The position numbers were made by a program, and so were the translations under genes. From assembly GCF_910592395.1 (NCBI RefSeq), contig NC_088317.1, forward strand, positions 7,814,001 to 7,878,000: DNA of 64,000 bases, in the 5' to 3' direction. This DNA comes from Lineus longissimus (taxonomy: Eukaryota; Nemertea; Pilidiophora; Heteronemertea; Lineidae). This document shows positions 1 to 10,190 of this stretch, piece after piece (position 1 is the stretch's first letter; each line of letters opens with the position of its first letter). The notes under the pieces are model-generated. The model saw only the letters and a list, made by a program, of their open reading frames with translations, had not been told where the DNA came from and searched no databases.

Positions 1-2719
1 GCATCCATTCGTGAGTCCAATACTGCGACTAGTTCGTTCACCTCTGGCTTTCTCTTTCTTGCGTTGGAAATCCGCCGCAGGACTTTCTCTTCTCCATCCT
101 CGGCGTCCTCCTCAGCGGACATGTCCCGCTCCTTCACCTTATCCCATAGATCTTTCTCCTCCGCCCCTCGTAGGTGTCGGCTCCTCGACTGGAAAAGCTG
201 AAATGATAGTAATGGTAATAACATCAATTGAATATTGACGACTGTTCTATTTGATCACAAACATGGCTGCTATCAACAATGGTCCATCTGTAAGAAAAAA
301 GAGTAAATGCTATATATAGGTGAAAATGGGAATTTCTGTGTGCAGAGGGGTAGGGTAACTCCTTCCTTAGCCTTTCTGGAAAGGTTTTGTGAATGGACCC
401 GAGGAGTTGGAGAGTCCAGGCTGAAAAAGACGTGGACAAATGGCGCAACGAGATTCAGACTGTGTTGATCTGCTGTCTACCTTGTGTAAGAGTTTCTCCC
501 CATTCCAACATTACTGTTCTGTGGTCGATTACCCATAACATCAGTCGAGGATTCCTGTTGGTTAAACTTGTAGAAATGTTTGCAAAAAAGTCATGCTGCT
601 CTCCATGAAATCCCCCCCCCTCCACCACCCTGTCATATTTTGTTACAGCACCACTGTAAAAGATCTCAAACCCAAAAGAAACTGCCGACCAGTTTATATT
701 GTTGTTGATTTTCTTCATTATTGTCTTTGTCGTCAGTTGGCGATGTTGTCTTTTGGGATGGATTCTTACAAGTGTGAAAGTGCATGTAATTGTAATTAAG
801 GCAACAAAACAGTACACTTCGGCTACCAAATTAACAGTACACATTGGCTAAGCCCAACCAGCCAACGAACCAGTGTCCTCATCAGTGAATTCGAATTCGA
901 AGAGGGTCGAATAATGTAAACATTAATATTCATCTTACCCGCTTCTTCCTCGATCTGACAGTCTTTAACATCTTGTTGGTGGTAGCCGCTTCCTCTGACA
1001 TTTCCCTCTCCTTCACCGCCCTTTTCCGGCTGGTGAACAAGCGCTGGGCCGACACTGAAATAAAAACAGTACATCTATGTATCTAATGAATAGATTACAA
1101 GTGCGGTCCACTGCGATAGAAGATAATGAGCACTGGTAACTGGTACAAAATCACCTGGAGCTCATCGATCTTACCTCTGATCGTATCCAATGGGGCCTCA
1201 TTTTGGGCTTGGCGGACCACGGCCGATATGTGAGCTGACACTTTTTCATTGTGGAGACTCTTGAAACTGAAAAAGTAAAGGTAAAATTGCTTGACTGTGG
1301 AATATCACTTGCAGCAACATGGACCCGGGCGTGAAAAACAAGTGTCATCAGATTAAAAAACGTACCGTTTGACTGCATTTTACATCTAATGGAGCATGAT
1401 GAAAGAGTAATTCGCATCTTAAAATTAGTTGCCGAGGTAGCTTTTTTATGGTGGCATACACCGGTGGGAGGCTGCATAGCGTATCAATTCGTCAATTTAC
1501 ACAACACGGTACTTATGTTTCATTGACATTATACTGCAGTTCATTTCCCTCAGCATTGTAGCATGCGTGTACAGCAGTCTGAAAATAATAGAAGGAAACA
1601 GTTGGCAATGGCGATAGTAATGTAGTGATGACGATGATGATGATGACATTGAGATGATGAGTGCATTGTTTCATTCGTCTGATGAACAGTGAATTACCGT
1701 AAGATTCTGACTTGTAGACATCAAATGAATTGCTATGCTTGCATTACATGTAAATGATATTATTTTTGTGATATTGAGTACTAGTAGATGTTAGTCCGTT
1801 GCAGTTGCTCATGAAGCGCTCAACGGGGAAACAAAGGTTTTCAGGATGCCTTCAGATGCCCAGGCAACACATTATTATCATGTCATTTGCCCTCATTTCC
1901 AAAATCCTAGTTTGGAGAACCCCTCCCCTCCATTTCAAACATTCTGAAAGTAACTGATATAATTTTACCTTAATTGCGGTCGGAGTCTTTCCTCTCCTCT
2001 GCACTCTTGCTGCACCTTCTGCCCCTGCCCCATCAGTCTCCACCGTGAGCCGCTGCTCCATTTGGACTATACGGTCCTCAATGGGTAACGATGGTTAACA
2101 AAATTGACAAACACACAGACCAAAGCCAGCTTTTCTACTCACGTTATATTATGTAACCCCAGCCACTCCACTTACAGGTAGGCGACCTTGTTCCCAATGC
2201 TTAAGCTACATTCATGATATAACTCATATAATATTTGAGGCCAACTAGGAACGAGGAATCATTTTCGCAAGTTGCATCATGATGCGTGTATCCTGTGATA
2301 TGATGCCTGCTGCGTTGCCTTCGTCGTTGTCTTGGCTGATGGCTGCATACACTAGGTAGTTGCTACTACACGTATGAATGGTGCGGTTAGAAAAACTTTC
2401 AATAAAGCATTAATAACAGTTCTAGAGAGATTAAAAATTGATAGCGCCCGTTGGCCGCACAGCAGAATGTATCTATGTGATCCTGCATGGTACTAGGAAT
2501 TATTACGAGAAAACTACTATCATTTACTTTTTCGCCAAGAGTTTCAATACATTTGGTCACCCCATCAATTAACGCATCCATATTGTCTTGGAATACGTCT
2601 CTAATGACATCCCTCGTCCCGGCAGATCGTGAACCTTCAGACCTGCTTGTCGTAGAGCCTCCCCGATTGTTCCTCGACGATGTCGGAGTACTGTAAAATC
2701 TTCCTTGAATGTTAGCCAT
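1..2719 (-). CDS. Six-exon gene, uncharacterised coiled-coil-like protein (partial, runs off left edge)
   Basis: Spliced minus-strand model with exons 2719-2528, 2076-1969, 1578-1535, 1266-1175, 1054-939 and 188-<1. Every junction is GT-AG and the intron phases run 0, 0, 2, 1, 0 without a stop, giving more than 300 residues. The start ATG at 2719 opens a Ser/Arg/Thr-rich N-terminus. The exon 1/2 junction reads ETLGEK-DRIVQMEQRLTV, which looks like a short amphipathic coiled coil. Exon 5 is Lys/Arg-rich and ends SRKKR, a possible nuclear localisation signal. Exon 6 is acidic, then basic. I recognise no catalytic motif or named family. The consistent phasing of six small exons is the main evidence that this is a real gene. 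Alternatives are an accessory ORF of a DNA transposon or a lineage-specific nuclear protein. Exon 2 also has an internal ATG, so a shorter start at 2061 is possible. Confidence 0.55.
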
Positions 2720-2819
2720 CTTAAAAATCGGAACAGCAGCAGTGCGATGTAGGTACTCTCACTTCTAGAGTTCAAGTGACCGTTAGCCTACATTGTACAT
2801 TCCCGCCACTGCTGACGTC
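2720..2819. promoter_or_regulatory. Candidate bidirectional promoter
   Basis: The minus-strand ATG at 2719 and a plus-strand ATG at 2820 are only about 100 bp apart, and each opens an exon that ends in a GT splice donor. The divergent layout suggests a shared promoter. A TGACGTCA (CRE-type) octamer ends at the plus-strand ATG. The assignment is inferred from geometry; no TATA box is evident. Confidence 0.3.
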
Positions 2820-2977
2820 ATGGACGATGATGCAAGGCGGTTGGCGAGGCGGGTGCCCCCCAGAGAGTACAAATGGAAAACGTGCGCCTGTTGCGATGAA
2901 AGTATGCCAAAAAGCACCTATTATATATTAAAAAGGAGGAGAGTTGTAGATCGTCCTTTTCCCAAACTTTTGCATTG
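2820..2977 (+). CDS. Candidate first exon, small Cys-containing protein
   Basis: The ATG at 2820 opens 52 codons with an Arg-rich start (MDDDARRLARRVPPREYKWK), then a CACC cluster that could bind zinc with later residues, then a basic Lys/Arg stretch. The reading frame meets a plausible donor (TTG|GTAGGT) at 2978, leaving phase 2. It is divergent to the minus-strand gene at 2719. I could not identify the next exon; the pogo transposon starts 145 bp downstream and may have interrupted it. The family is unknown. Confidence 0.3.
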
Positions 2978-3430
2978 GTAGGTTGATCTACTGTGAGATG
3001 GCGGAGCCCCCGCTTGGAGACTGTGCTTTATCGCGCCTACCAGGCTACATGCTGCCTAAATAGAGTCATTTTAATGTTGCCAAATATGAATGTTTGATAC
3101 AGAAAGGAAGTAGGCCTACATACGGGAGAATCCAACTTACCTCGACGCGAGTCCATGTCATAAAATTTTCTAAGTTCTGATAATACCGTAATATAGTAGG
3201 GGTAGCAAAATAATAGATGGAACAGCTTGTATTACCTGTACGAATGGTGGTATTTTGTAGGCCTTCAATCAGCCCCTCAATCAATCGAATGATGTAAGGC
3301 CTAGAAATGTCTGTAGGGCATGACACGCGCCTTATCAAGGCCCACACTGCAAAATTTGTTTTCCAAACGAAGACGAATGATCTGCTTTTGGATTATTTTG
3401 GTTCTTTCCTCATGCTGTTCAAATACGGCG

Positions 3431-5409
3431 ATGGACGAGGCTGGGGGACCGCCAAGGCGACGGCTTCAGGCATACTCCTTACAGCAAAAAATCGATTATT
3501 TGGACGAATATTGGTTAGCTCATTTAGAAGGGCTGGAACATGGGCAGACACCAACTCATTTTGCAAGATTCCGAAATATTCGGGCGCCGACATTTCGGGA
3601 CTGGATAAGAAACGAAGATGACATTAGAACTGAGTTTGTAGAGGGTCAACAACGACGACGACGAATGAGAAGATACCGGCAACTTGGCAACGGTAAGCAA
3701 TCGATTTCCACAGGCTAAAGGAAACCTATCGTGAAACGCTTGTAAAAATGGGGAGTTTTGAACGGCCCGGTTAAAACCTAAGGTGGAAATAAACTTCCAT
3801 TCTTAAAATTTAGCAGTTTCGAGTTCCCCAGGTCGTGAGCTGGCATCAAGGTAACATTGCATATCGTGCATAACATTACTGACTCCAGTCAATGAACTGC
3901 ATAAGATGTAATCACCTATTTAGTTATTTTTACAACGTTCAGCCAGTCTAAATAAAGATTTTGATCTCTTTAAGCATAAACTATTTGCTTGTTCACAGAA
4001 AAGTCATATGATTGTATACAGCTGATAATTAGGCCATTGTTTGTGCTTAAAGGTTTCTGGCCGGAGGTGGAAGATTCTCTAGCAGACTGGTATCGAAATA
4101 GAAGGACGCTGGGTTTTCCCGTAGCTGGGCAAGATCTCACAGGACAAGCAACGAGGGAATTTCGTCAGTGGATCGGGGAATTGCCAGATGGAGATATGGA
4201 ACTTTAACAGAGGGACCGCCCCCATAGACTGGACTTTCGGGCATCACAGTCATGGCTGAAGGGATTCATGCAAAGGTGAATCATATTAATGTATTACGTT
4301 TCTATTGTACATTTCTATCGAAGAACGCAGGCACAGTACCATTCACTTTCGGTCCGTGTAATAGACATGCTTATTTCATTTCAGGCAACGAATAAGTTAC
4401 AGGCGCGCCACAAAGGACTCCAAAAAGATACCACCGAATGCTGCAGAACTTGTTGAAGCATTTCAGAGACAAGTTGCAGACACGTCACGAGAACAGAACA
4501 TTCAACCAGATCATCTTTTCAATATGAATCAAACGTTCGTCCGTTATGACTTTTCTCCGAACTACTCGATGGACAACAAAGGAAACCGCGACACCGATAT
4601 CCCATCTTCCAGGGGCAACCCGAAAGAAGGATGTACAGTCACTTTACTGATTGCAGCTGATGGGAGGAAAGGAATTGCCGAGATAAATTTCCGTGGACTA
4701 GTTCCGCACGGACGTGTTATGCAAGAACTGGGGGAGCATGCACCCGTAAACGTTAGGGTAAGTCATATCAACACAAAATCCTACTAGGTAAAAATCCGCT
4801 CTTTCCTTGTGCCTATTGGAGTAGTAACTGAGAAAGCTGTAATCTAGTAAAACTTTTTAGATTTCCGTCGATGAAGAACTGAACATTTTGCATATTTCTC
4901 TTCAGTTAACATCCAGCCCAAATGGATGGGCTAGAATCGAATCGTTAGTTCAATTAACTGAAACAGTGCTCACCGACTTCGTTGATGGAGCCGCATTTTT
5001 GCTAGTTGTGGACCGGTATCCCGCTCACCTTAATGGACTGTTTCGAGAAGCAGTAGAGAACTTGGGTGGCGGCTTGGACTTTGTTCCCGGAGGTTGTACT
5101 TCGCGTGTCCAACCACTGGATTTAACGATTATGTATGCTTTTAAATCGAGACTGAGGGCGATCTGGAAGGCGTGGAAGGTAGGAAATACAGACGATGACG
5201 GAAACTGTCCGCCTATATCGCGTAGAGAAGTTGTAAGAATGATTGGACTAGCGTGGGAGAGAATTGTTGATGAGGCAGTGCGTGTTGCCTGGCGTGTAAG
5301 TGGCCTTGTGGCAGAACATGCTAATATCGGTATCAATGACCTAGTTATTGAAGATGAAGAGCACGTTGATGGTTTAGATTTCCTTTCTGACCCCGAAAAT
5401 GATGAGTAG
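3431..5409 (+). pseudogene. Pogo/Tigger-like transposase, four exons, one in-frame stop
   Basis: Exons 3431-3692, 4053-4275, 4385-4757 and 4906-5409 join in phases 1, 2, 0 with GT-AG borders, encoding about 453 residues. Exon 1 holds an N-terminal helix-turn-helix region. Exon 2 ends in the CENP-B-type DNA-binding signature DFRASQSWLKGFMQR. Exon 3 has the first catalytic region as NMNQT, where the family normally has Asp (NMDQT or NMDET), so the first acidic residue is Asn here. Exon 4 carries the second (LLVVDRYPAHL) and third (CTSRVQPLDL) catalytic Asp regions. An in-frame TAA at 4205-4207 breaks exon 2. Splice sites are otherwise intact, so the decay is recent or the stop is an assembly error. 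The D-to-N change independently argues for an inactive enzyme, unless this subfamily normally has Asn. Confidence 0.75.
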
Positions 5410-5456
5410 TCTGCTCAGTACATGTTAAATGATTTCGTTACCGTACATTGTGTTTG

Positions 5457-5462
5457 AATAAA
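5457..5462 (+). terminator. Polyadenylation signal AATAAA of the pogo transposase
   Basis: AATAAA lies 48 bases after the transposase stop codon at 5407-5409 and inside the transposon, before the right terminal repeat. Confidence 0.5.
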
Positions 5463-5836
5463 AGGTTAATAGTGTATTACAGAATAAAGTAATCCCACTA
5501 CAAATTGTGGCTTACGGTTATTCACTATAATTATTTCATCTAGTCGTCCTAATACCCAAGCCTCGTAACTAAAGCTTTTACGATCGTTTACGATTATTAT
5601 ACCCCTCAATCTTGCGCGCTGGACAAGTTGAAGTCCTGCCCCACAGAAATGTCTAGCCTTCACATCATTCTATTGAGGGACTAAAGGCCTACAAAAGGCA
5701 TGCCCATGAAGACCACCATTAGGTAATACAAGCTGTTCGATCTACCATGCCACCCCTACTACATTACGGTATTATTAGAACTCAGAAAAATGTTTATGAC
5801 ATGGACTCGCGTCGAGGTAAGTTGGATTCTCCCGTA

Positions 5837-7005
5837 TATTGAGGGATAAAAGATAGTTGAGATCGGGGGGGGGGGGGGGGGAGATTGTACAATAATATAG
5901 GGTTGGGCAGCGACAATCAATCTGGCCTAGAAATGCCATATACATGTACTATATAATTACATGTATAATGTACACAAACTACATGTATGATATGACATAT
6001 AATGTCAAAGCGCGTATCTAGAAGTCGGGAAAGGGGGTGTTTCGTGGTGCCACAATTTATATTTTTATATTTCTTTAAGTTTTAATTCATAATCATGGTC
6101 AACGATATGGGAGGCACCTGATTACATTGAATACTATAATGTAATGTAATATAGGTATCCCCTTCCAAAATTGAACTGTCCCTAAACCATTGTCGTTCAG
6201 TGCCATCAGTAGGCCTAATCCTTAGCTGTTCTAAGCTACCCAGGCCAGTTTTGGGGAAGAAGGCCTATAATATGTAAGTCGAAAATTACGAGCCTTCAGT
6301 GTTAGGTTAGCAAATGTTCGTAGTTCGCCCTTAAACCCCCACCTTGGCTATAAAAGGAGCTCATTGGCCAAGATGGCCGTGATGTCATCTGGAACAGTTT
6401 TTGAAACCAGAAGAAATGAAAAAGCTCCAGGAAATTTTTACAGTACTCATTTTATCAGTTATAACAAATTACCAGATTTGGCAGAGATATTCATGAATAT
6501 TCAGAGAAAGCAAATATGTGATCATTTTATAAATACAGCCCTTGGTTTTAATGGAATTAAGGGTAGAAAATTCGAAAATTTCAATATATTTTGTCAGTTT
6601 GGAATATTCCATATGAATTTGTAGGGATGGTGAGGTTTTGCCTCCATGGTAACCATTTGTTTACAACATGGCCGCATATGCTCATTGATGTTCAGAAACT
6701 TGCATTCTATTTTACGGGTCATGCTGTTAGTAGCTATGAAACTAAACTGTAATGTACTTACATAAAAGATGAATTACTGTTTCATTTGAAACTAATCCAA
6801 ATTCCATAGATTAGTATCCACAACAATTTATAGGCATGTATAATTCCATAGTAATAACTATCTGTCAGAATTTCACAATTTTCCTCACACTAGTAATGTC
6901 TAAATATAAGTTTTCCTGGCTATACTGCTTATCAAATATTTCTACATTCCAATATGACAAAATACTAAAGTACATGCATGTATCCCAATGATCATATAAA
7001 TGTTA
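5837..7005. other. AT-rich spacer, no supported gene
   Basis: The stretch holds a 17-base G run (5865-5881), several ACATGTA-type dyads around 5940-6000 and AT-rich sequence. An open frame at 6364-6624 has no recognisable motif, and its composition matches the flanks, so I do not call it a gene. Confidence 0.4.
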
Positions 7006-7479
7006 TCACCAAAAACAGTGTCCAACATATGGAACATTAGGTAAGTTTGGATAGAGACCCCTCACAAGATTCAACACACAATCAGGCATAACTTCTCTAT
7101 GCTGGACTACAACAGTCTGATCAACTTCCAAACGATGCATCATCAAAGCTTTCTTTCTCAGATATCTTTTTTTCTTCCAAGCACTTTTATAATGCATCAC
7201 TCCCCAGAATTTCTTATACCGAATCTTCCGCAGCGACTTGTTTTGTTTTCGAGGAACCTGTCCATTTCCAAGCCATTGTTGATGAACTGTAGCAATGCAG
7301 GGCTTTAGAAAACAGTTGGAACATTGCCCTTCCTCATCATCACTGAAGGAGACATCTTCATCATTGTTCCCTGGCTGGTGGATTTGGATGTGGTCATCAT
7401 CATCATCACTATCACCATTCTGGGCTGGATATAATATTATGGGATGTTGTGCTGATAATTCATGTGGCCAAGTTTGCAT
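7006..7479 (-). CDS. P2X7 cytoplasmic-domain-like (P2RX7_C) protein
   Basis: A single exon of 157 codons. Residues 1-55 are acidic and Asp-rich. A CSNCFLKPC cysteine group follows, then FWGVMHYKSAW, then a C-terminal block VMPDCVLNLVRGLYPNLPNVPYVGH. From family knowledge, the intracellular 'ballast' domain of P2X7 receptors ends with the same order: a Cys-rich zinc-binding part, a W-containing helix, and a Pro-Ser-Cys/Arg/Phe-Pro/Tyr-x-Gly tail. Stand-alone proteins with this domain are frequent in cnidarians and other invertebrates. No membrane segments are seen, so this is not a channel. The encoded C-terminus is complete, ending in a stop at 7006-7008. A MITE sits just upstream (7567-8003). 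The function is unknown; guanine-nucleotide or zinc binding is only inferred from P2X7. Confidence 0.5.
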   Translation of the reverse strand: MQTWPHELSAQHPIILYPAQNGDSDDDDDHIQIHQPGNNDEDVSFSDDEEGQCSNCFLKPCIATVHQQWLGNGQVPRKQNKSLRKIRYKKFWGVMHYKSAWKKKRYLRKKALMMHRLEVDQTVVVQHREVMPDCVLNLVRGLYPNLPNVPYVGHCFW

Positions 7480-7566
7480 TTTATGTACCGATTGATTGGC
7501 CAGTCTTCACTGACCATGTTTATTAGTGCGTTGAAACTTTAGAAACTTGGCAGACCCGCACGGCTA

Positions 7567-8003
7567 AAGCCCGCAGCACACTAGCCGCCAACTTCGGCGT
7601 TCACAGGCGTTTTTTGCCGCAAGAGTCCTGAACACCTGAAAAATCCCTAGTCTGCTATGAACGGCGTCGGCGGACGCGACTTGCCGCAACTAAACGCCAA
7701 ATATCTAACATGTTTGATTTTTGACGCGTGTCGCCGCGTTTGAATGAATGCAAGAAGAAGCCAGGTGTGCTACGGATTGCCGCCTGAATTGGCGTCGGCA
7801 GCGAGGCTATGGCCAATCAGTATGCGTCTTGATGTCACATGATTTCAAAATGGCAGCCTAAAGTGGCGGAAAAGACGCTACTGGACGCCGATTCTGGGCA
7901 GGTGTGCTCTGACCGGGATTCATTGGCCGCCAACTTCGGCGTTCGAAGGCGTCAGCTGAACGCTTCTTGTCGCCAAAGTTGGCGGCTAGTGTGCTGCGGG
8001 CTT
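7567..8003. mobile_element. 437-bp MITE with TA target duplication
   Basis: The ends are inverted copies: AAGCCCGCAGCACACTAG begins the element and the reverse complement ends it. TA dinucleotides at 7565-7566 and 8004-8005 flank it. The GCCGCCAACTTCGGCGTTC motif recurs inside at 7580 and 7923. It has no transposase. The TA duplication fits Tc1/mariner-type or similar mobilisation; the family is not assigned. Confidence 0.7.
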
Positions 8004-8005
8004 TA

Positions 8006-9050
8006 GCAAGTCTTCGCCTCGCCTTCGGCCGGATTGTTTGTTGTTCACTAGGCCAGGGCATGCCAGGTAGCTCGGCCGGAGTAGTGCAATTAGCTAGCTA
8101 CGCATATTTTGTGTCGGCCTACATTTTTTTCGCATACACTATCCTGACATGCAATACATCCAAACATTGCCTGTCAAATGTGATTTTATCATCCTGCAGT
8201 TATAAATAAATATGAGTTTGGATTTATCCGGAAATCGACTGTGTACATATTATATGTAGGCATGCACTTGGTGCGATTCACTAATCCATCACCTATTTTT
8301 GGACAATTACAATCGTCTAAAAGTCGCACATACCATCACTCTTTATCAACTCATAAACATTCAACATTCGACATGATTCCTTCCTTACTAGGCTACGGTA
8401 CTTTATACTGGAAGTGAAAGCTGATGTGCTATTTGGTAATGAGATGTGGAGATTGTAGACCCACTTGTGAGTCACTGAGTGAGTGCGAAGAGTCCTGGAC
8501 GAGGTACAACATTTCAGCTTGACGTCATAAACATTTGTATTGACAGTGTATTGACATTGTTAAGCTTTACATCACGCATCTAATACCTTGATGAAAAGTA
8601 CAGCATTTTTATGCAATCCATTTCTAGCTGAAGTTGATAGGCTATTACTCACTCATATATGGCATCGGTGTACACACAATGGTAACAACCTTGCGTAAGG
8701 CCACTGACCATTGCTATTGCTCGATCAGCAGTCTGATATCTCAGCTTTGCTTTTTGAAGCTTAAGCAGTGTCTATAGAAGATTAACAGGGCATTCTCTTT
8801 GAAGTTATTTTGAAATCTAGCTCATATTAACAGTGCAATGGCCATGGAAAGTGTGGTCTGTGTGATCGAAAAATGGGTTCACCATATGCTGCCTTATTAC
8901 CTCATGGAGATACATGTAGTGTACATTGCATACATCAGAATCAGCTCAAATTTGGGTGAGGTGCACTGTAAAGAGAGGCGAAGAAAAATGACACGTATTT
9001 CTTTAGTGGTATGGGCAGATTTAACAGGCAATACCGGGTGCATGTGTATG
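8006..9050. other. Spacer without recognised gene
   Basis: I see no coherent exon, RNA gene or element end here. The short open frames lack family motifs. Confidence 0.4.
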
Positions 9051-9055
9051 AGGTG

Positions 9056-10190
9056 AATATCAAGGCCAAGTTTGATAATGGCTTATCTTGCATCCAAGAT
9101 GGCCAACTGGCGGCCATTTTGTTGTAAAACTTAGAAATACCTTGTGACCTCTCTCTACTGTAAACGAGTTCAAGTAGACATTTCATATTCGGCGTGCATT
9201 TGTATGGGGTGAATATCAAGGCCATGTTCGATAATGGCATATCTTGCATTCAAGATGGCAGACTGGTGGCCATTTTGTTGTCAATCTCTTAGAAATGCCT
9301 TTAAACTTCTCTATATTCTAAACGAGTTCATGTAGACATTTCATATTCGGTATGCATGTATATGGGCAAGTTCGATAATGGCTTATCTTACATTCAGGAT
9401 GGCCGACTGGCAGCCATTTTGTTGTAAAACTTAGAAATGCCTTGTGACCTCTCTCTAACGAGTTCACGTAGACATTCCATATTTGGAGTGCATTTGTATG
9501 GGGTGAATATCAAGGCCAAGTCCATGTATATGGGCAAGTTCGATAATGGCTTATCTTGCATTCAAGATGGCCGACTGGCAGCCATCTTGTACTGATTCTA
9601 AGAAATGCCCTCTGATCTCTCTATATTCTGAACGAATTGACGTAGACATTTTATATACGACGTGCATGTGTAAGGGGTCAATATCACGGCCAAGTTCGAT
9701 AATTGCGTATCTCGCATTCAAGATGGCCAACTGGCAGATGACCTTTGACCTTGACCCTGTGATATTCGGTGTGCATGTATATGAGCAAGTTCGATAATGG
9801 CTTATCTTACATTCAAGATGGCCAACTGGCAGCCATTTTGTTGTAAAACTTTGAAATGCCTTGTGACCTCTCTCTAACGAGTTCACGTAGACATTTCATA
9901 TTTGGAGTGCATTTGTATCGGGTGAATATCAAGGCCAAGTCCATGTATATGGGCAAGTTCGATAATGGCTGATCTTGCATTCAAGATGGCCGACTGGCAG
10001 CCATCTTGTACTGATTCTCAGAAATGCTCTCTGATCTCTCTATATTCTGAACGAATTCACGTAGACATTTTATATACGACGCGCATTTGTAAGGGGTCAA
10101 TATCACGGCCAAGTTCGATAATTGCGTATCGCGCATTCAAGATGGCCAACTGGCAGATGACCTTTGACCTTGACCCTGTGACCTGAGGTC
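9056..10190 (+). repeat. Tandem array of ~150-bp units with a ~420-bp higher-order repeat
   Basis: The anchor GTTCGATAATGGC (with variants) recurs at about 9069, 9227, 9368, 9537, 9692, 9789, 9957 and 10111. Segment 9368-9788 is repeated almost base for base at 9789-10190, so the array has a two- to three-unit higher-order period. Each unit contains CAAGATGGC followed closely by GCCATTTTG or GCCATCTTG, an inverted pair of YY1-like motifs. The array is non-coding. Confidence 0.8.

Larger units (their letters stand above)
3123..5834 (+). mobile_element. Complete pogo/Tigger-like DNA transposon with ~190-bp TIRs
   Basis: The segment 3123-3311 is repeated in inverted orientation at 5648-5834. 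The outermost ~40 bp of both arms are identical apart from length variation in a T run. Both ends read CGGGAGAATCC inward and are flanked by TA (3121-3122 and 5835-5836), the target duplication expected for the Tc1/mariner/pogo superfamily. Between the arms lies a four-exon transposase gene with a polyadenylation signal. TIRs near 190 bp are unusually long for a pogo element. A 17-base G run follows just outside the right end (5865-5881). Confidence 0.75.

Noticed and set aside
4205-4207. TAA bypassed by a small intron ending at TTTAACAG
   Set aside because: It needs an intron of about 90 bp with a weak donor inside a conserved DNA-binding region; a nonsense change or sequencing error is simpler.
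6364-6624. 86-codon open frame
   Set aside because: AT-rich, no motif and no splice or promoter support; composition equals the flanks.
8941-10186. Open frames across the tandem array
   Set aside because: They repeat with the 150/420-bp units in both strands and are by-products of the array.
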